A stretch of DNA of 64,000 bases from Hydrogenophaga sp. PBL-H3 (GCF_010104355.1 NZ_CP044972.1:372001-436000), one strand, 5' to 3'. Shown: positions 43,713 through 52,762, numbered from the stretch's first letter. The notes: a model not told the origin generated them from the sequence alone. Translations and numbers: made by a program.

Positions 43713-44651
43713 ATGCACAACGCCCCCGAAGTCCTCATCAGCGAAGTCGGCCCGCGCGACGGCCTGCAGTCGGTGCAGGCCACCATGCCCACGGAGCACA
43801 AGCTGCGCTGGATCGACGCGCTCGTGGCCGCCGGCCTGCGCGAGATCGAGGTTGGCTCCTTTGTGCCCGCGAAGCTGCTGCCGCAGATGGCCGACGTGGT
43901 GGACGTGGTGCGCCACGCGCTGCGGCACCAGGGCATCACCGTGATGGCGCTCGTGCCCAACCGGCGCGGCGCCGAGGCCGCGCTGGCCGCGGGCGTGCAC
44001 AAGATCACCTTGCCGGTGTCGGCCAGCGAGGCGCATTCGCTGGCCAATGTGCGCAAGACGCCGGCGCAGATGCTCGACGAATTGCGCGAGGTGCACGCGC
44101 TGCGGCGCGACACCGCGCCGGGTGTGGCGATGGAAGTGGGTCTTTCCACCGCGTTCGGCTGCACGCTGCAGGGCGCGGTGAATGAAGACGAGGTGATCCG
44201 CCTGGCCGTGGCCTGCGTGCAGGCGGGCGCGGACGAGGTAGGCCTGTCCGACACCACCGGCATGGCCAACCCGGCGCAGGTGCGTCGCCTGTTCACGCGC
44301 CTGCGCGCCGATCTGGGCGAGCGCGCGGGCGCGGCCCACATGCACAACACGCGTGGCCTCGGTTTGGCCAACTGCCTGGCTGCGTTTGATGTCGGCGTGC
44401 GCACCTTCGACGCCTCGCTCGGCGGCCTGGGCGGCTGCCCGTATGCGCCCGGTGCCTCGGGCAACGTGGTCACCGAAGACCTGGTCTTCATGTTCGAGGC
44501 CATGGGCGTGCGCACTGGCATCGACGTCACAAAACTCATCGCCGCGCGCGAACCCCTCAAGGCGGGTCTGCCCGGCGAGCCGGTCTACGGCATGACGCCT
44601 GAAGCCGGCCTGCCCAAGGGCTGGCTCACCAACGCCTCCCGTTCGGGCTGA
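43713..44651 (+). CDS. Hydroxymethylglutaryl-CoA lyase family protein
   Basis: A 312-residue TIM-barrel lyase. SEVGPRDGLQSVQATMPTEH near residue 10 carries the catalytic Arg-Asp. GLGGCPYAPGASGNVVTEDL near 250 is the HMG-CoA lyase signature with its Cys. It splits HMG-CoA or a related 3-hydroxy-3-methyl acyl-CoA. The CoA-transferase gene follows after 32 bases. The last codons and the stop lie within a dispersed repeat, so the C-terminus (NASRSG) is repeat-derived. Confidence 0.9.
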   Translation: MHNAPEVLISEVGPRDGLQSVQATMPTEHKLRWIDALVAAGLREIEVGSFVPAKLLPQMADVVDVVRHALRHQGITVMALVPNRRGAEAALAAGVHKITLPVSASEAHSLANVRKTPAQMLDELREVHALRRDTAPGVAMEVGLSTAFGCTLQGAVNEDEVIRLAVACVQAGADEVGLSDTTGMANPAQVRRLFTRLRADLGERAGAAHMHNTRGLGLANCLAAFDVGVRTFDASLGGLGGCPYAPGASGNVVTEDLVFMFEAMGVRTGIDVTKLIAAREPLKAGLPGEPVYGMTPEAGLPKGWLTNASRSG

Positions 44652-44660
44652 GCCTGTCGA
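44639..44660. repeat. Copy of the dispersed 22-bp repeat supplying a stop codon
   Basis: CCGTTCGGGCTGAGCCTGTC-GA matches the 5453 copy with one change. It spans the end of the lyase gene: the TGA at 44649-44651 lies inside the repeat. Confidence 0.85.
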
Positions 44661-44683
44661 AGCCCTCTCACCTTCTCAGCACC

Positions 44684-45874
44684 ATGAAAAAACTTCCCTA
44701 CGAAGGCATCCGCGTCGTCGAATTCACCCACATGGTCATGGGCCCCACCTGCGGCATGGTGCTGGCCGACCTGGGCGCCGAGGTCATCAAGGTCGAGCCA
44801 CCGGCCGGCGACAACACGCGCCGCCTGCTCGGCTCGGGCGCGGGCTTCTACCCGCTCTTCAACCGCAACAAGAAAAGCCTGGTGCTCGATCTGCAATCAC
44901 CCGACGGCAAGGAGGCGGTGCTCAAGCTGATCGCCACGGCCGACGTGGTCAGCGAGAACTTCAAGCCCGAGACCATGAAGAAGCTGGGGCTGGACTACCA
45001 GAGCCTCAAGACGCTGAACCCGCGCCTGATCCACGTGAGCCACAAGGGCTTCCTGCCCGGGCCGTACGACCACCGCACCGCGCTGGACGAGGTGGTGCAG
45101 ATGATGGGTGGCCTGGCCTACATGACCGGGCGCCCCGGCGACCCGCTGCGCGCGGGCTCGTCGGTGAACGACATCATGGGTGGCCTGTTCGGCGCCATCG
45201 GTGTGATGGCCGCGCTGAGTGCGCGCGAGCACACCGGCGAAGGCTGCGAAGTGCAGAGCTCGCTGTTCGAGAACAACGTCTTCCTCGTCGCGCAGCACAT
45301 GATGCAGTTCGCCGTCACCGGCCAGCCCGCCGCGCCCATGCCCGACCGCATCTCGTCCTGGGGCATCTACGACGTGTTCAAGGTCAAGGATGCCGAGCAG
45401 ATCTTCCTGGCCGTGGTGAGCGACACGCAGTGGGCCATCTTCTGCGACGCCTTCGGCTACGAAGACCTCAAGGCCGACGCTCGCCTGCAGGGCAACAACA
45501 ACCGCGTGCGCAACCGCGACTGGCTCATTCCGCTGCTGCGCGAACGCCTCGCGCTGCAGAGCGCTGCGGATCTGGCGGCGCTGTTCGAGCGCCATGGCCT
45601 GCCGTTCGCCCCCATCACCAAGCCCCACGAGCTGCTGGACGATCCGCACCTCTGCGCCACCGGTGGCCTGGCCCCGATCACCCTGCCCGACGGCGCGCGG
45701 GCCGGCCAGACCGCGCAGACCGTGCTGCTGCCGCTCGCGCTCGACGGTGAGCGCCTCGGTGTGCGCCGCAGCCCGCCGACGCTGGGCGAGAACAGCGCGG
45801 AGCTGCTCGCCGAACTCGGCTACACCGCCGACGCCGCCGCCCGCCTGAGCCAGACGGTGGCGAAAGCCTCCTGA
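44684..45874 (+). CDS. CaiB/BaiF family III CoA-transferase
   Basis: A 396-residue protein of the formyl-CoA transferase family. Family features are GIRVVEFTHMVMGPTCGMVL near residue 8, DLGAEVIKVEPPAGDNTRR near 28 and the likely catalytic Asp in RTALDEVVQMMGGLA near 130. It moves CoA between carboxylic acids. Together with the lyase it could activate and then cleave a branched hydroxy-dicarboxylic acid such as HMG or a citramalate-like compound. The operon is probably controlled by the divergent IclR protein. Confidence 0.9.
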   Translation: MKKLPYEGIRVVEFTHMVMGPTCGMVLADLGAEVIKVEPPAGDNTRRLLGSGAGFYPLFNRNKKSLVLDLQSPDGKEAVLKLIATADVVSENFKPETMKKLGLDYQSLKTLNPRLIHVSHKGFLPGPYDHRTALDEVVQMMGGLAYMTGRPGDPLRAGSSVNDIMGGLFGAIGVMAALSAREHTGEGCEVQSSLFENNVFLVAQHMMQFAVTGQPAAPMPDRISSWGIYDVFKVKDAEQIFLAVVSDTQWAIFCDAFGYEDLKADARLQGNNNRVRNRDWLIPLLRERLALQSAADLAALFERHGLPFAPITKPHELLDDPHLCATGGLAPITLPDGARAGQTAQTVLLPLALDGERLGVRRSPPTLGENSAELLAELGYTADAAARLSQTVAKAS

Positions 45875-45880
45875 GAAGTC

Positions 45881-45907
45881 ATCAATCCAGGTGCAATCGG
45901 CATTGAT
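45881..45907. promoter_or_regulatory. Inverted repeat upstream of a LysR gene
   Basis: ATCAAT and ATTGAT are perfect six-base arms 15 bases apart, 31 bases before the LysR GTG start. It could be the autoregulatory site, with the usual caution for a short repeat. Confidence 0.3.
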
Positions 45908-45937
45908 CCATCACGGTTCGTGGGGTAATCTGCCCCG

Positions 45938-46858
45938 GTGGACAAACTCAAACAACTCGAAACCTATGTGTCGGTGGCCACGCGTGGCAGCCTGACCGCC
46001 GCCGCCAAAGCCGAGGGCGTGGCGCCCGCCATCATCGGGCGCCGGCTCGATGCCCTCGAAGCCCGCCTGGGTGTGAAGCTCATGGTGCGCACCACGCGGC
46101 GCATCACCCTCACCCACGAAGGCAGCGCCTTCCTGGAAGACTGCCACCGCTTGCTGACCGATCTGGCGAACGCCGAAGCCAGCGTGAGCGCCGGAGGCGT
46201 GAAGGCCAGCGGACACCTGCGCATCACCGCGCCGGCCGGCTTTGGCCGCCGCCACGTGGCGCCGCTCGTGCCCCACTTTCGCGAACTGCACCCCGAGGTG
46301 ACGATCTCGCTCAACCTGAGCGACCGCGTGGTCGACGTGGCCGGCGAGGCCTACGACTGCGCGGTGCGCGTGGGGGATCTGCCCGACTCCTCGCTGGTGA
46401 GTGTGCGACTGGCCGAGAACCGCCGCCTGTGCGTGGCCACGCCGCGTTACCTGCAGCACCACGGCCGCCCGCAAACCCCGGCCGACCTGGTGCGCTTTGA
46501 CTGCCTCACGCTGTCCAGCGACGCCTCGCAAACCCGTGGCTGGGCCTTCGCCGTGCCCGGTGACACCGGTGAGACCACCATCACTCACTTGCGTCCCGGC
46601 GGCCCGCTCGACTGCACCGATGGCCAGGTGCTGCACGAGTGGTGCCTGGCCGGCTACGGCATCGCCTGGCGCAGCACCTGGGAGGTGGAGACCGACATCG
46701 CGCAGGGGCGGCTGGTGAGCGTGCTCGACGAGTTCGCCGCGCCACCCAACGGCATCTTCGCGCTGTTCCCCCAGCGCAAGCACCTGGCGCTGCGCGTGCG
46801 CCTGTGGATCGACTTCCTCAAGCACGAGTACGCGCGGCCGGACTTCTGGAAGGCGTAG
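45938..46858 (+). CDS. LysR-family regulator, CrgA-like
   Basis: A 306-residue regulator starting at GTG 45938 with LKQLETYVSVATRGSLTAAA and a helix-turn-helix at about 18-45. The effector domain has the CrgA-type blocks SGHLRITAPAGFGRRHVAPL near residue 90 and FPQRKHLALRVRLWIDFLK at the end. The target is unclear: it could regulate the CoA-transferase operon upstream, the Bug/dehydrogenase operon downstream, or neither. Confidence 0.88.
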   Translation: MDKLKQLETYVSVATRGSLTAAAKAEGVAPAIIGRRLDALEARLGVKLMVRTTRRITLTHEGSAFLEDCHRLLTDLANAEASVSAGGVKASGHLRITAPAGFGRRHVAPLVPHFRELHPEVTISLNLSDRVVDVAGEAYDCAVRVGDLPDSSLVSVRLAENRRLCVATPRYLQHHGRPQTPADLVRFDCLTLSSDASQTRGWAFAVPGDTGETTITHLRPGGPLDCTDGQVLHEWCLAGYGIAWRSTWEVETDIAQGRLVSVLDEFAAPPNGIFALFPQRKHLALRVRLWIDFLKHEYARPDFWKA

Positions 46859-46930
46859 CCCGCGCCCGGGCCGGACGGGCCGCATCACCTCGGGTTTCCC
46901 CTCAAAGGCGGCTTCCGGGTGACCCCTGAC

Positions 46931-46947
46931 ATTCCATTGCGTGGAAT
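46931..46947 (+). promoter_or_regulatory. IclR-type operator copy 1 (ATTCCA-N5-TGGAAT)
   Basis: ATTCCA-TTGCG-TGGAAT is a perfect six-base inverted repeat with a five-base spacer, followed by TGGGG. It lies 89 bases upstream of the Bug binding-protein start. The same repeat is found at 53816-53832 beside the IclR gene. Confidence 0.6.
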
Positions 46948-47035
46948 TGGGGTGGTGCGTTTGCCGGGCAGGCCGCCTAAGCTCAAGTCTCCATGGCCGC
47001 CGCATTCCGGCACAACCCAAAAAAGAGAGACAACC

Positions 47036-48019
47036 ATGACGATCCAGCATCCCGTGTCGCGCCGACGTTTCAATGCCGTGATCGGCGCCTGCCTCGCGCT
47101 GCCGCTGGCCGCGCGCGCGCAGGCCTACCCGGCCAAACCCATCCGCATCCTGGTGCCCTTCGCGGCCGGCGGCCCGACAGACCTGATGGCGCGCGCCGTG
47201 GGCAAGAGCCTGTCGACGTCCCTGGGGCAGCCGGTGATCGTCGAGAACAAGCCCGGCGGTGGCGGCGTGATCGCCATGGGTGAGGTGGCGCGTTCACCAG
47301 CAGACGGCTACACGCTGGTGTTCCCCTCGATCCTCGCGGTCACCAACCCGGCGCTGATGGCGAACTACCCGTTCGACACGCTGCGCGACTTCTCGCCGCT
47401 GACGGTGGTGGGCTACATCCCGCACGCCCTGGTCGTGCGCCCCGACTTCGCCGCAAAAGACCTGCCGGCCCTGGTGGCGATGGCCAAGGCCAGCCCCGGC
47501 AGCATAAACTACGGGTCTTCGGGCAACGGCACCTCGGCCCACCTCGGCGCGGCGCTGTTCGCGCAGCGCGCGGACATCAAGGTCACGCACGTGCCCTACC
47601 GCGGCGCGGCGCCCGCGGTGCAGGACCTGCTGGGCGGCCAGATCCAGTTCATGTTCCTGGACATGAGCTCGGCGCTGGCCCAGATCAAGGCGGGCAAGCT
47701 GCGCGCGCTGGCGGTGGCGCCGGCGCGGCGCTTCGCCGGCCTGCCCGATGTGCCGACCGTGGCCGAGCAGGGCTACCCGGGCTTCGACGTGCACGGCTGG
47801 TACGGCCTGTTCGCGCGCAGCGGCACGCCCGCGCCGGTGATGCAGACGCTGTATGCCGAGGTCAAAAAGGCGCTCGACTCCGCCGAGATCCGCGACCTGT
47901 TCGAGAACTACGGCATCGAGGCTGGCGGCATGACGCCCGAGCAGTACACCGAGCTCGTGCGCAAGGACCTGGGGCTGTGGAAGCGCACGGTCGATCAGCT
48001 GGGAATCACCCTGCAGTGA
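47036..48019 (+). CDS. Bug/TctC-family tripartite tricarboxylate-type binding protein
   Basis: A 327-residue periplasmic receptor. The signal MTIQHPVSRRRFNAVIGACL has an RRRF pattern and cleavage near ARA-QA. Family blocks are YPAKPIRILVPFAAGGPTDL at about 31-50, VIVENKPGGGGVIAMGEVAR near 73 and SINYGSSGNGTSAHLGAALF near 155. Bug proteins bind carboxylates, often through water-mediated contacts. No TctA/TctB permease is in the window. The stop overlaps the next gene's possible GTG start. Confidence 0.92.
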   Translation: MTIQHPVSRRRFNAVIGACLALPLAARAQAYPAKPIRILVPFAAGGPTDLMARAVGKSLSTSLGQPVIVENKPGGGGVIAMGEVARSPADGYTLVFPSILAVTNPALMANYPFDTLRDFSPLTVVGYIPHALVVRPDFAAKDLPALVAMAKASPGSINYGSSGNGTSAHLGAALFAQRADIKVTHVPYRGAAPAVQDLLGGQIQFMFLDMSSALAQIKAGKLRALAVAPARRFAGLPDVPTVAEQGYPGFDVHGWYGLFARSGTPAPVMQTLYAEVKKALDSAEIRDLFENYGIEAGGMTPEQYTELVRKDLGLWKRTVDQLGITLQ

Positions 48020-48024
48020 ACGCC

Positions 48025-48999
48025 ATGCGCATCGTCATTCCGGATGACCACCAGGACTGCGTGCGCGGCCTGGACTGTTTTGCCCGGCTCGCCGGCCACG
48101 AGGTGCGCGTGTTCAACGACACGGTCAAGGGCACCGACGCCCTCGCGGCGCGCTTCGCCGATGCCGATGCCATCGTGCTCACGCGCGAGCGCACCCGCAT
48201 CGATGCCGAGCTGCTCGACCGCCTGCCCCGGCTGCGGCTCATCAGCCAGACCGGCAAGCTGGCTGGTCACGTGGACCTGGAGGCCTGCACCGCGCGTGGC
48301 GTGGTGGTGGCCGAGGGCAGCGGGGCCGGTTCGGCCACGGCCGAAATCGCCTGGGCGCTCGCGCTGGCGAGCCGACGCCACCTGGTCAGCGAAGCAAACC
48401 GCTTGCGCCAGGGCCTGTGGCAAGGCCACCTCGGCCAGCAGCTTTGCGGCCAGCGCCTGGGCGTCTGGAGCTATGGCCGCATCGGCCGCCAGGTGGCGGG
48501 TTATGGCCGGGCGTTCGGCATGCAGGTCTGGATCTGGGGCCGCGAGGCCTCCACGGCCGCGGCGCGTGCCGACGGTTTTGAATTGGCGCCGACGCGTGAA
48601 GATTTCTTCGCGCAGAGCGACGTGATCAGCCTGCACGTGCGCCTCAATCCCGAGACCACCGGTATCGTCACCGGGGACGACCTCGCGCGCATGAAGCCCA
48701 CCGCGCTGCTGGTGAACACCAGCCGCGCCGAGCTGATTGCACCGGGTGCGCTGGCGCTCGCGCTGGCGCGCGGGCGGCCCGGTTTCGCCGCGGTGGACGT
48801 GTACGAAGAAGAGCCGGTGCTGGGCGCCCACCACCCGCTGCTGGCCTTGCCGAACGTGCTGTGCACGCCGCACATCGGTTACGTGGAAAAAGACAACTAC
48901 GAGCGCTACTTCGGCATCGCCTTCGACAACATCGTCGCGTTTGCGCAAGGCCGCCTGACGCAGGTGGTCAACCCGGCGGCACTGTCGCGCGCTGCCTGA
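48025..48999 (+). CDS. D-2-hydroxyacid dehydrogenase family protein
   Basis: A 324-residue protein (ATG 48025, or GTG 48016 overlapping the previous stop). The catalytic Arg lies in LVNTSRAELI, Glu in VDVYEEEPVLG and His in CTPHIGYVEKDN. The nucleotide-binding loop reads RLGVWSYGRIGRQVAGYGRA near 141-160, where the first Gly of GxGxxG is Ser. Such a change is found in some members but may alter cofactor binding. The gene end overlaps the convergent hydrolase gene by 32 bases. Confidence 0.87.
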   Translation: MRIVIPDDHQDCVRGLDCFARLAGHEVRVFNDTVKGTDALAARFADADAIVLTRERTRIDAELLDRLPRLRLISQTGKLAGHVDLEACTARGVVVAEGSGAGSATAEIAWALALASRRHLVSEANRLRQGLWQGHLGQQLCGQRLGVWSYGRIGRQVAGYGRAFGMQVWIWGREASTAAARADGFELAPTREDFFAQSDVISLHVRLNPETTGIVTGDDLARMKPTALLVNTSRAELIAPGALALALARGRPGFAAVDVYEEEPVLGAHHPLLALPNVLCTPHIGYVEKDNYERYFGIAFDNIVAFAQGRLTQVVNPAALSRAA

Positions 49000-49852
49000 C
49001 GGCGCCAAGCCAGTCCAGCAGCATCGGGTTGATCACATCGGCCCGCTCGTACTGCACCCAGTGCCCTGCGCCGGCCACCACATCGCTGCGTCCATCGAAC
49101 AGGGCCGAGGCCAGCGCCGGGGCGATCACGGGTGGGTCTGCCGTCACATCGTGCGCGCCCCAGACCAGCCAGGTCGGCCCGGCGTAGGGTGCCAGCGCCT
49201 CGACCAGACCGCCGGCGCGCGAGATGTCCTTGCTGCGGAACCAGGTGCGCACGCAGGCCTCGGTGTGCACGCGCACCGCGAGCGCGTCGAGCTCTGCTGC
49301 CGCGCCGCTGAGCATGTGCATCGCCAGGTTGTGGCGCATCACGTGCTCCAGCGCCAGCGCATCGCCCGCGTGCCACGCCGGCTTCCAGTTGAGCAACTCG
49401 CCTTTGGGGCGCCGGAGTCCCGGGTGGCCTCCGGTGCCCAGCAGCGCCAGGCGCCTCACGTTGGGCCGCTGCGCGGCCATGTGCGCCGCCACCAGGCCAC
49501 CGAACGAGAAGCCCACCAGATCCAGCGGCGTGTCGCTGCCGATGAGCACGTCCAGCGTGGCCAGCGTCGGTGCCAGCAGCGCGGCTATGCCCTCGCCGGG
49601 CGCTTCCGAATCGCCGAAGCCCGGCAGGTCCACCGCCCACACCGTGTGGTGCGCGGCCAGCGCCTCGATGTTGCGCACCCAGTGCAGCCAGCTCCCGTGG
49701 CCGCCGTGCACCAGCACCACCGGGCTGCCGGCGCCGAAGCCGCGCCAGCAGACCTGGCCGCCCGGCCATGCCACGCGCTCGGTGCGGGCCTGGGCCGACA
49801 GCCGCTCGATCAGTGCGCGGGCCTGTGCGTCGTCCACGGGCATGTCCTGCAT
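48968..49852 (-). CDS. Alpha/beta hydrolase
   Basis: A 294-residue hydrolase. The oxyanion region is VVLVHGGHGSWLHWVRNIE near residue 45, the nucleophile Ser lies in VGFSFGGLVAAHM near 115, Asp in VWGAHDVTAD near 233 and His in VVAGAGHWVQYER near 265. This order resembles meta-cleavage-product hydrolases and epoxide/ester hydrolases, and the exact reaction is unknown. The start overlaps the synthetase stop (TGATG), making it the last gene of the operon. Confidence 0.88.
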   Translation of the reverse strand: MQDMPVDDAQARALIERLSAQARTERVAWPGGQVCWRGFGAGSPVVLVHGGHGSWLHWVRNIEALAAHHTVWAVDLPGFGDSEAPGEGIAALLAPTLATLDVLIGSDTPLDLVGFSFGGLVAAHMAAQRPNVRRLALLGTGGHPGLRRPKGELLNWKPAWHAGDALALEHVMRHNLAMHMLSGAAAELDALAVRVHTEACVRTWFRSKDISRAGGLVEALAPYAGPTWLVWGAHDVTADPPVIAPALASALFDGRSDVVAGAGHWVQYERADVINPMLLDWLGAVRQRATVPPG

Positions 49853-51954
49853 CAGCCCGCCGCGCCGGCGAGCACCACCACACCGTCGGCGGCCTTCACG
49901 CCCCGGCCTTCGTCCAGCACGAACAGCGGGTTGATCTCGGCCTCGATCAGGCGTTCGCCGAGTTGCGCGGTCATCTGCGAGAACGCCACGATGGCCGAGA
50001 CCAGGGCCTCGACATCGGCCTTGGGCCGGCCGCGGTAGCCGTCGAGCAGGGGCCAGGTTTTCAGCTCGCGCACCATGCCGGCCGCCACCTCGCGGCTCAG
50101 GCCGCCCTGGGCGGGCAGCATGCGCAAGGTGGTGTCCTTGAACAGCTCGGCGGTGATGCCGCCCATGCCCAGCAGGATGGCGGTGCCCAGCACGTCGCGG
50201 TGCATGCCCAGGATGAGTTCGGTGCCGCCGGACACCATCTCCTGGACCAGAAAGCGCGTGGGCTTCACGCCGGCCTTGCTGTGCACTTCGGTGGCCATGG
50301 CGTCGAGGCGTTCGCCGATCTGCCCGGCCGGCACGTTCACCGCCACGCCGCCCACATCGCTCTTGTGCGTGATCTCCCCCGACAGGATCTTCAGCACCAC
50401 CCGCTCTCCCAGGGCGCGCGCGGCCTGTCCGGCCTCGGCCGGGGTGTTCACCACCGTTTCGGCCGTGCAGGGGATGCCGAAACGCGCGAACAGCTGCTTG
50501 CATTCGGCTTCGTTCAGCGAGCCGCCGGGGATGTCGTGCACGCACACCGGCGTGCCGTGGGTGGCGGCGGCCGGTTCGCTCCAGCGGTGGGTTTGCAGCA
50601 TGCCGGTCAGCGCCGCCGTGCAGCTCTCGGCGGAGGCGAAGGCCGGCACACCGCGCTGCGTCAACAGCGCGGCCACCTCGGGCGCGTGCGGGCTCACGAA
50701 GGCGATCACCGGCTTGTCGCTCAGCGGCAGGCAGTCCTGGATGGCGCTGGCCATCAGCTCCGGCATGGCCAGGCTGGACGATCCCACGATGATGGTCAGC
50801 GCGTCGTAGCTGGGGCTCTCGAGTAGGGCACGGATGGCGCCGCGCAGCAGGTCCGGCTGCAGGCCGGCCAGGGTCACGTCGATCGGGTTGCGGTCCAGCG
50901 CGGCGTGGTCGCCGGTCTGCAGGGCGCGCAGGCGCGCGGCGGTGGCGTCGTCCGGGGCCGGCGTGTCGAAGCCCGAGACACCGTAGCTGTCCGACACCAG
51001 CGTGCCAGCGCCTCCGGTGGAGGTGAGGATGGCCACGCGGTTGCCGCGCAGGCGGCGGCCGGTGGACAGGGCCGCGGGAATGTCGAGCAGGTCGCCGAAG
51101 GTCTGCGCCCGGATCACGCCCACTTCCCGGAACAGCGCGTCGTACATGCGGTCCGCGCCCGCGAGCGCACCGGTGTGCGAGACGGCGGCTTTCGCACCCG
51201 CCTCGGAGCGGCCGATCTTGAACGCCACCACCGGCTTGCCGGCACGCGCCGCTTTCAGCGCGGCCTGGCGGAACCGCTCCGGGTGCCGCACGCTTTCCAC
51301 GTACAGCGCGATGACCTTCGTGGCCTCGTCGTCGGCCAGGTGGTCGATGAAGTCTGCAATGTCCAGATCGACCTCGTTGCTGGTGGAGATGAGCTTCGAG
51401 AGGCCGATGCCGCGCGGCGCGGCGCGCGAGAGCAGCGCGCCCAGGATGCCGCCGCTTTGCGAGACCACGCCCACCGAGCCGACCGGGAAGTGGTCCATCT
51501 CCAGCGCGCCGCTGGCCGAGAGCACGATGCCGTCGGTGAGGTTGACCAGGCCGATGGTGTTGGGGCCGAGGATGCGCATGCTGCCCGCGGCCTCGATCAG
51601 CTGGGCCTGCCGGCGCGCGCCTTCTTCACCGGTTTCGCTGTAGCCGCTGGCCAGCACGATGGCGGCGGCCGTGCCGCGCGCCGCAAGCTCCTGCACGGCC
51701 TTGTGTGCACGCTCGGCGCCCAGCAGCACGATGCCCACGTCGGGCACGGACGGCAGCGAGGCGATGTCGGGGTAACAGCGCAGCCCGTCGATGTGGTCCA
51801 CGCGCGGGTTGACGGGATAGATGTCGCCGCGAAAGCCGTGCTTGCGCAGGTAGGCGACCGGGCGCCCCGCGGTCTTGCCGGCGTCGGCGGATGCGCCAAT
51901 GACGGCCACGCTGCGCGGGCGCATCAGCCGGGAGATCGGGTTCACGGGGTTCAT
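49852..51954 (-). CDS. Acyl-CoA synthetase, NDP-forming (acetate--CoA ligase family)
   Basis: A 700-residue fused synthetase. The CoA-binding domain starts with LMRPRSVAVIGASADAGKTA, the succinyl-CoA-ligase-like domain carries the phosphorylated His in AAVSHTGALAGADRM near 258, and the C-terminal ATP-grasp domain contains VVLKILSGEITHKSDVGGVA near 520. It activates a carboxylic acid as a CoA thioester. Pimeloyl or hydroxycinnamoyl-type acids are typical for relatives (Fcs-independent). It overlaps the hydratase gene by four bases, so CoA activation and hydration are coupled. Confidence 0.9.
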   Translation of the reverse strand: MNPVNPISRLMRPRSVAVIGASADAGKTAGRPVAYLRKHGFRGDIYPVNPRVDHIDGLRCYPDIASLPSVPDVGIVLLGAERAHKAVQELAARGTAAAIVLASGYSETGEEGARRQAQLIEAAGSMRILGPNTIGLVNLTDGIVLSASGALEMDHFPVGSVGVVSQSGGILGALLSRAAPRGIGLSKLISTSNEVDLDIADFIDHLADDEATKVIALYVESVRHPERFRQAALKAARAGKPVVAFKIGRSEAGAKAAVSHTGALAGADRMYDALFREVGVIRAQTFGDLLDIPAALSTGRRLRGNRVAILTSTGGAGTLVSDSYGVSGFDTPAPDDATAARLRALQTGDHAALDRNPIDVTLAGLQPDLLRGAIRALLESPSYDALTIIVGSSSLAMPELMASAIQDCLPLSDKPVIAFVSPHAPEVAALLTQRGVPAFASAESCTAALTGMLQTHRWSEPAAATHGTPVCVHDIPGGSLNEAECKQLFARFGIPCTAETVVNTPAEAGQAARALGERVVLKILSGEITHKSDVGGVAVNVPAGQIGERLDAMATEVHSKAGVKPTRFLVQEMVSGGTELILGMHRDVLGTAILLGMGGITAELFKDTTLRMLPAQGGLSREVAAGMVRELKTWPLLDGYRGRPKADVEALVSAIVAFSQMTAQLGERLIEAEINPLFVLDEGRGVKAADGVVVLAGAAG

Positions 51955-52742
51955 GCCTGGGGCGCTGTTTTGTTCAGGAAGGCCATGACCGCGTCGCGGT
52001 GCTCGGTGCTCGTGTAGCAGATGCCCTGGGCCTGGCTGCCCTGGGCGAAGACCTGCTGTGCCGGCAGCTCGAAGGTCTGGTTCAGGATGGTCTTGCCCAG
52101 CGCCAGCGCGGTCGCCGAACCCTGGCTCAGTTCACGGGCCCAGGCCTGCGCGTCGGCCACCAGCGTGTCGGCCGAGGTCTTGCGGTCCACGATGCCCAGC
52201 GCCAGCGCCTCGTCGACCTCCACCTTGCGGCCGGTGAAGACCAGCTCTTTCGCCTTGGACAGGCCGACCCGGCGCGGCAGGAAGTACAGGCCGCCGCCGT
52301 CGGGGATGATGCCGCGGTGGATGTAGGACCAGCTGAAGCTGCCCCATTCGCTGGCGATCACGAAATCGCAGGCCAGCGCGGTGTCGGCGCCCAGGCCCGA
52401 GGCCGCGCCGTTCACTGCGGCAATCACCGGCTTGGGCATGGTGTGCAGCAGCATCTGGGTGTGGTGCACGCCTTGTTGCCGGTGCCAGCCGTTGAAGGCG
52501 ATCTCGCCGGTGGGCGCGTTCATGCGCTTCTCCATGCCGGAGATGTCGCCCCCGGCGCAGAAACCTTTGCCCGCGCCGGTGAGCACCAGCGCGCGGATGG
52601 CCTTGTCCGCGGCCACCTGTTCCAGGGCGTGGATGAACGCGGTGCGCATGGCATCGCTCATGGCGTTGCGTTTCTCGGGGCGGTTCAGCGTGAGCGTGGC
52701 GATGCCGGCTTCAACCTGCAGATCGATCAGGGGGGTGGACAT
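51951..52742 (-). CDS. Enoyl-CoA hydratase/isomerase family protein
   Basis: A 263-residue crotonase. Oxyanion-hole segments are GFCAGGDISGMEKRM near residue 60 and AAVNGAASGLGADTALACDF near 108. IIPDGGGLYFLPRRVG near 140 has an Asp where hydratases have the second Glu, and the first catalytic Glu is absent (SFSWSYIHRG). This pattern is seen in isomerase or ring-opening-type members such as PaaG, so simple hydration is doubtful. GGAG lies 6 bases before the ATG. Confidence 0.88.
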   Translation of the reverse strand: MSTPLIDLQVEAGIATLTLNRPEKRNAMSDAMRTAFIHALEQVAADKAIRALVLTGAGKGFCAGGDISGMEKRMNAPTGEIAFNGWHRQQGVHHTQMLLHTMPKPVIAAVNGAASGLGADTALACDFVIASEWGSFSWSYIHRGIIPDGGGLYFLPRRVGLSKAKELVFTGRKVEVDEALALGIVDRKTSADTLVADAQAWARELSQGSATALALGKTILNQTFELPAQQVFAQGSQAQGICYTSTEHRDAVMAFLNKTAPQA

Positions 52743-52762
52743 GGAGGGCTCCAGACGTCGGG

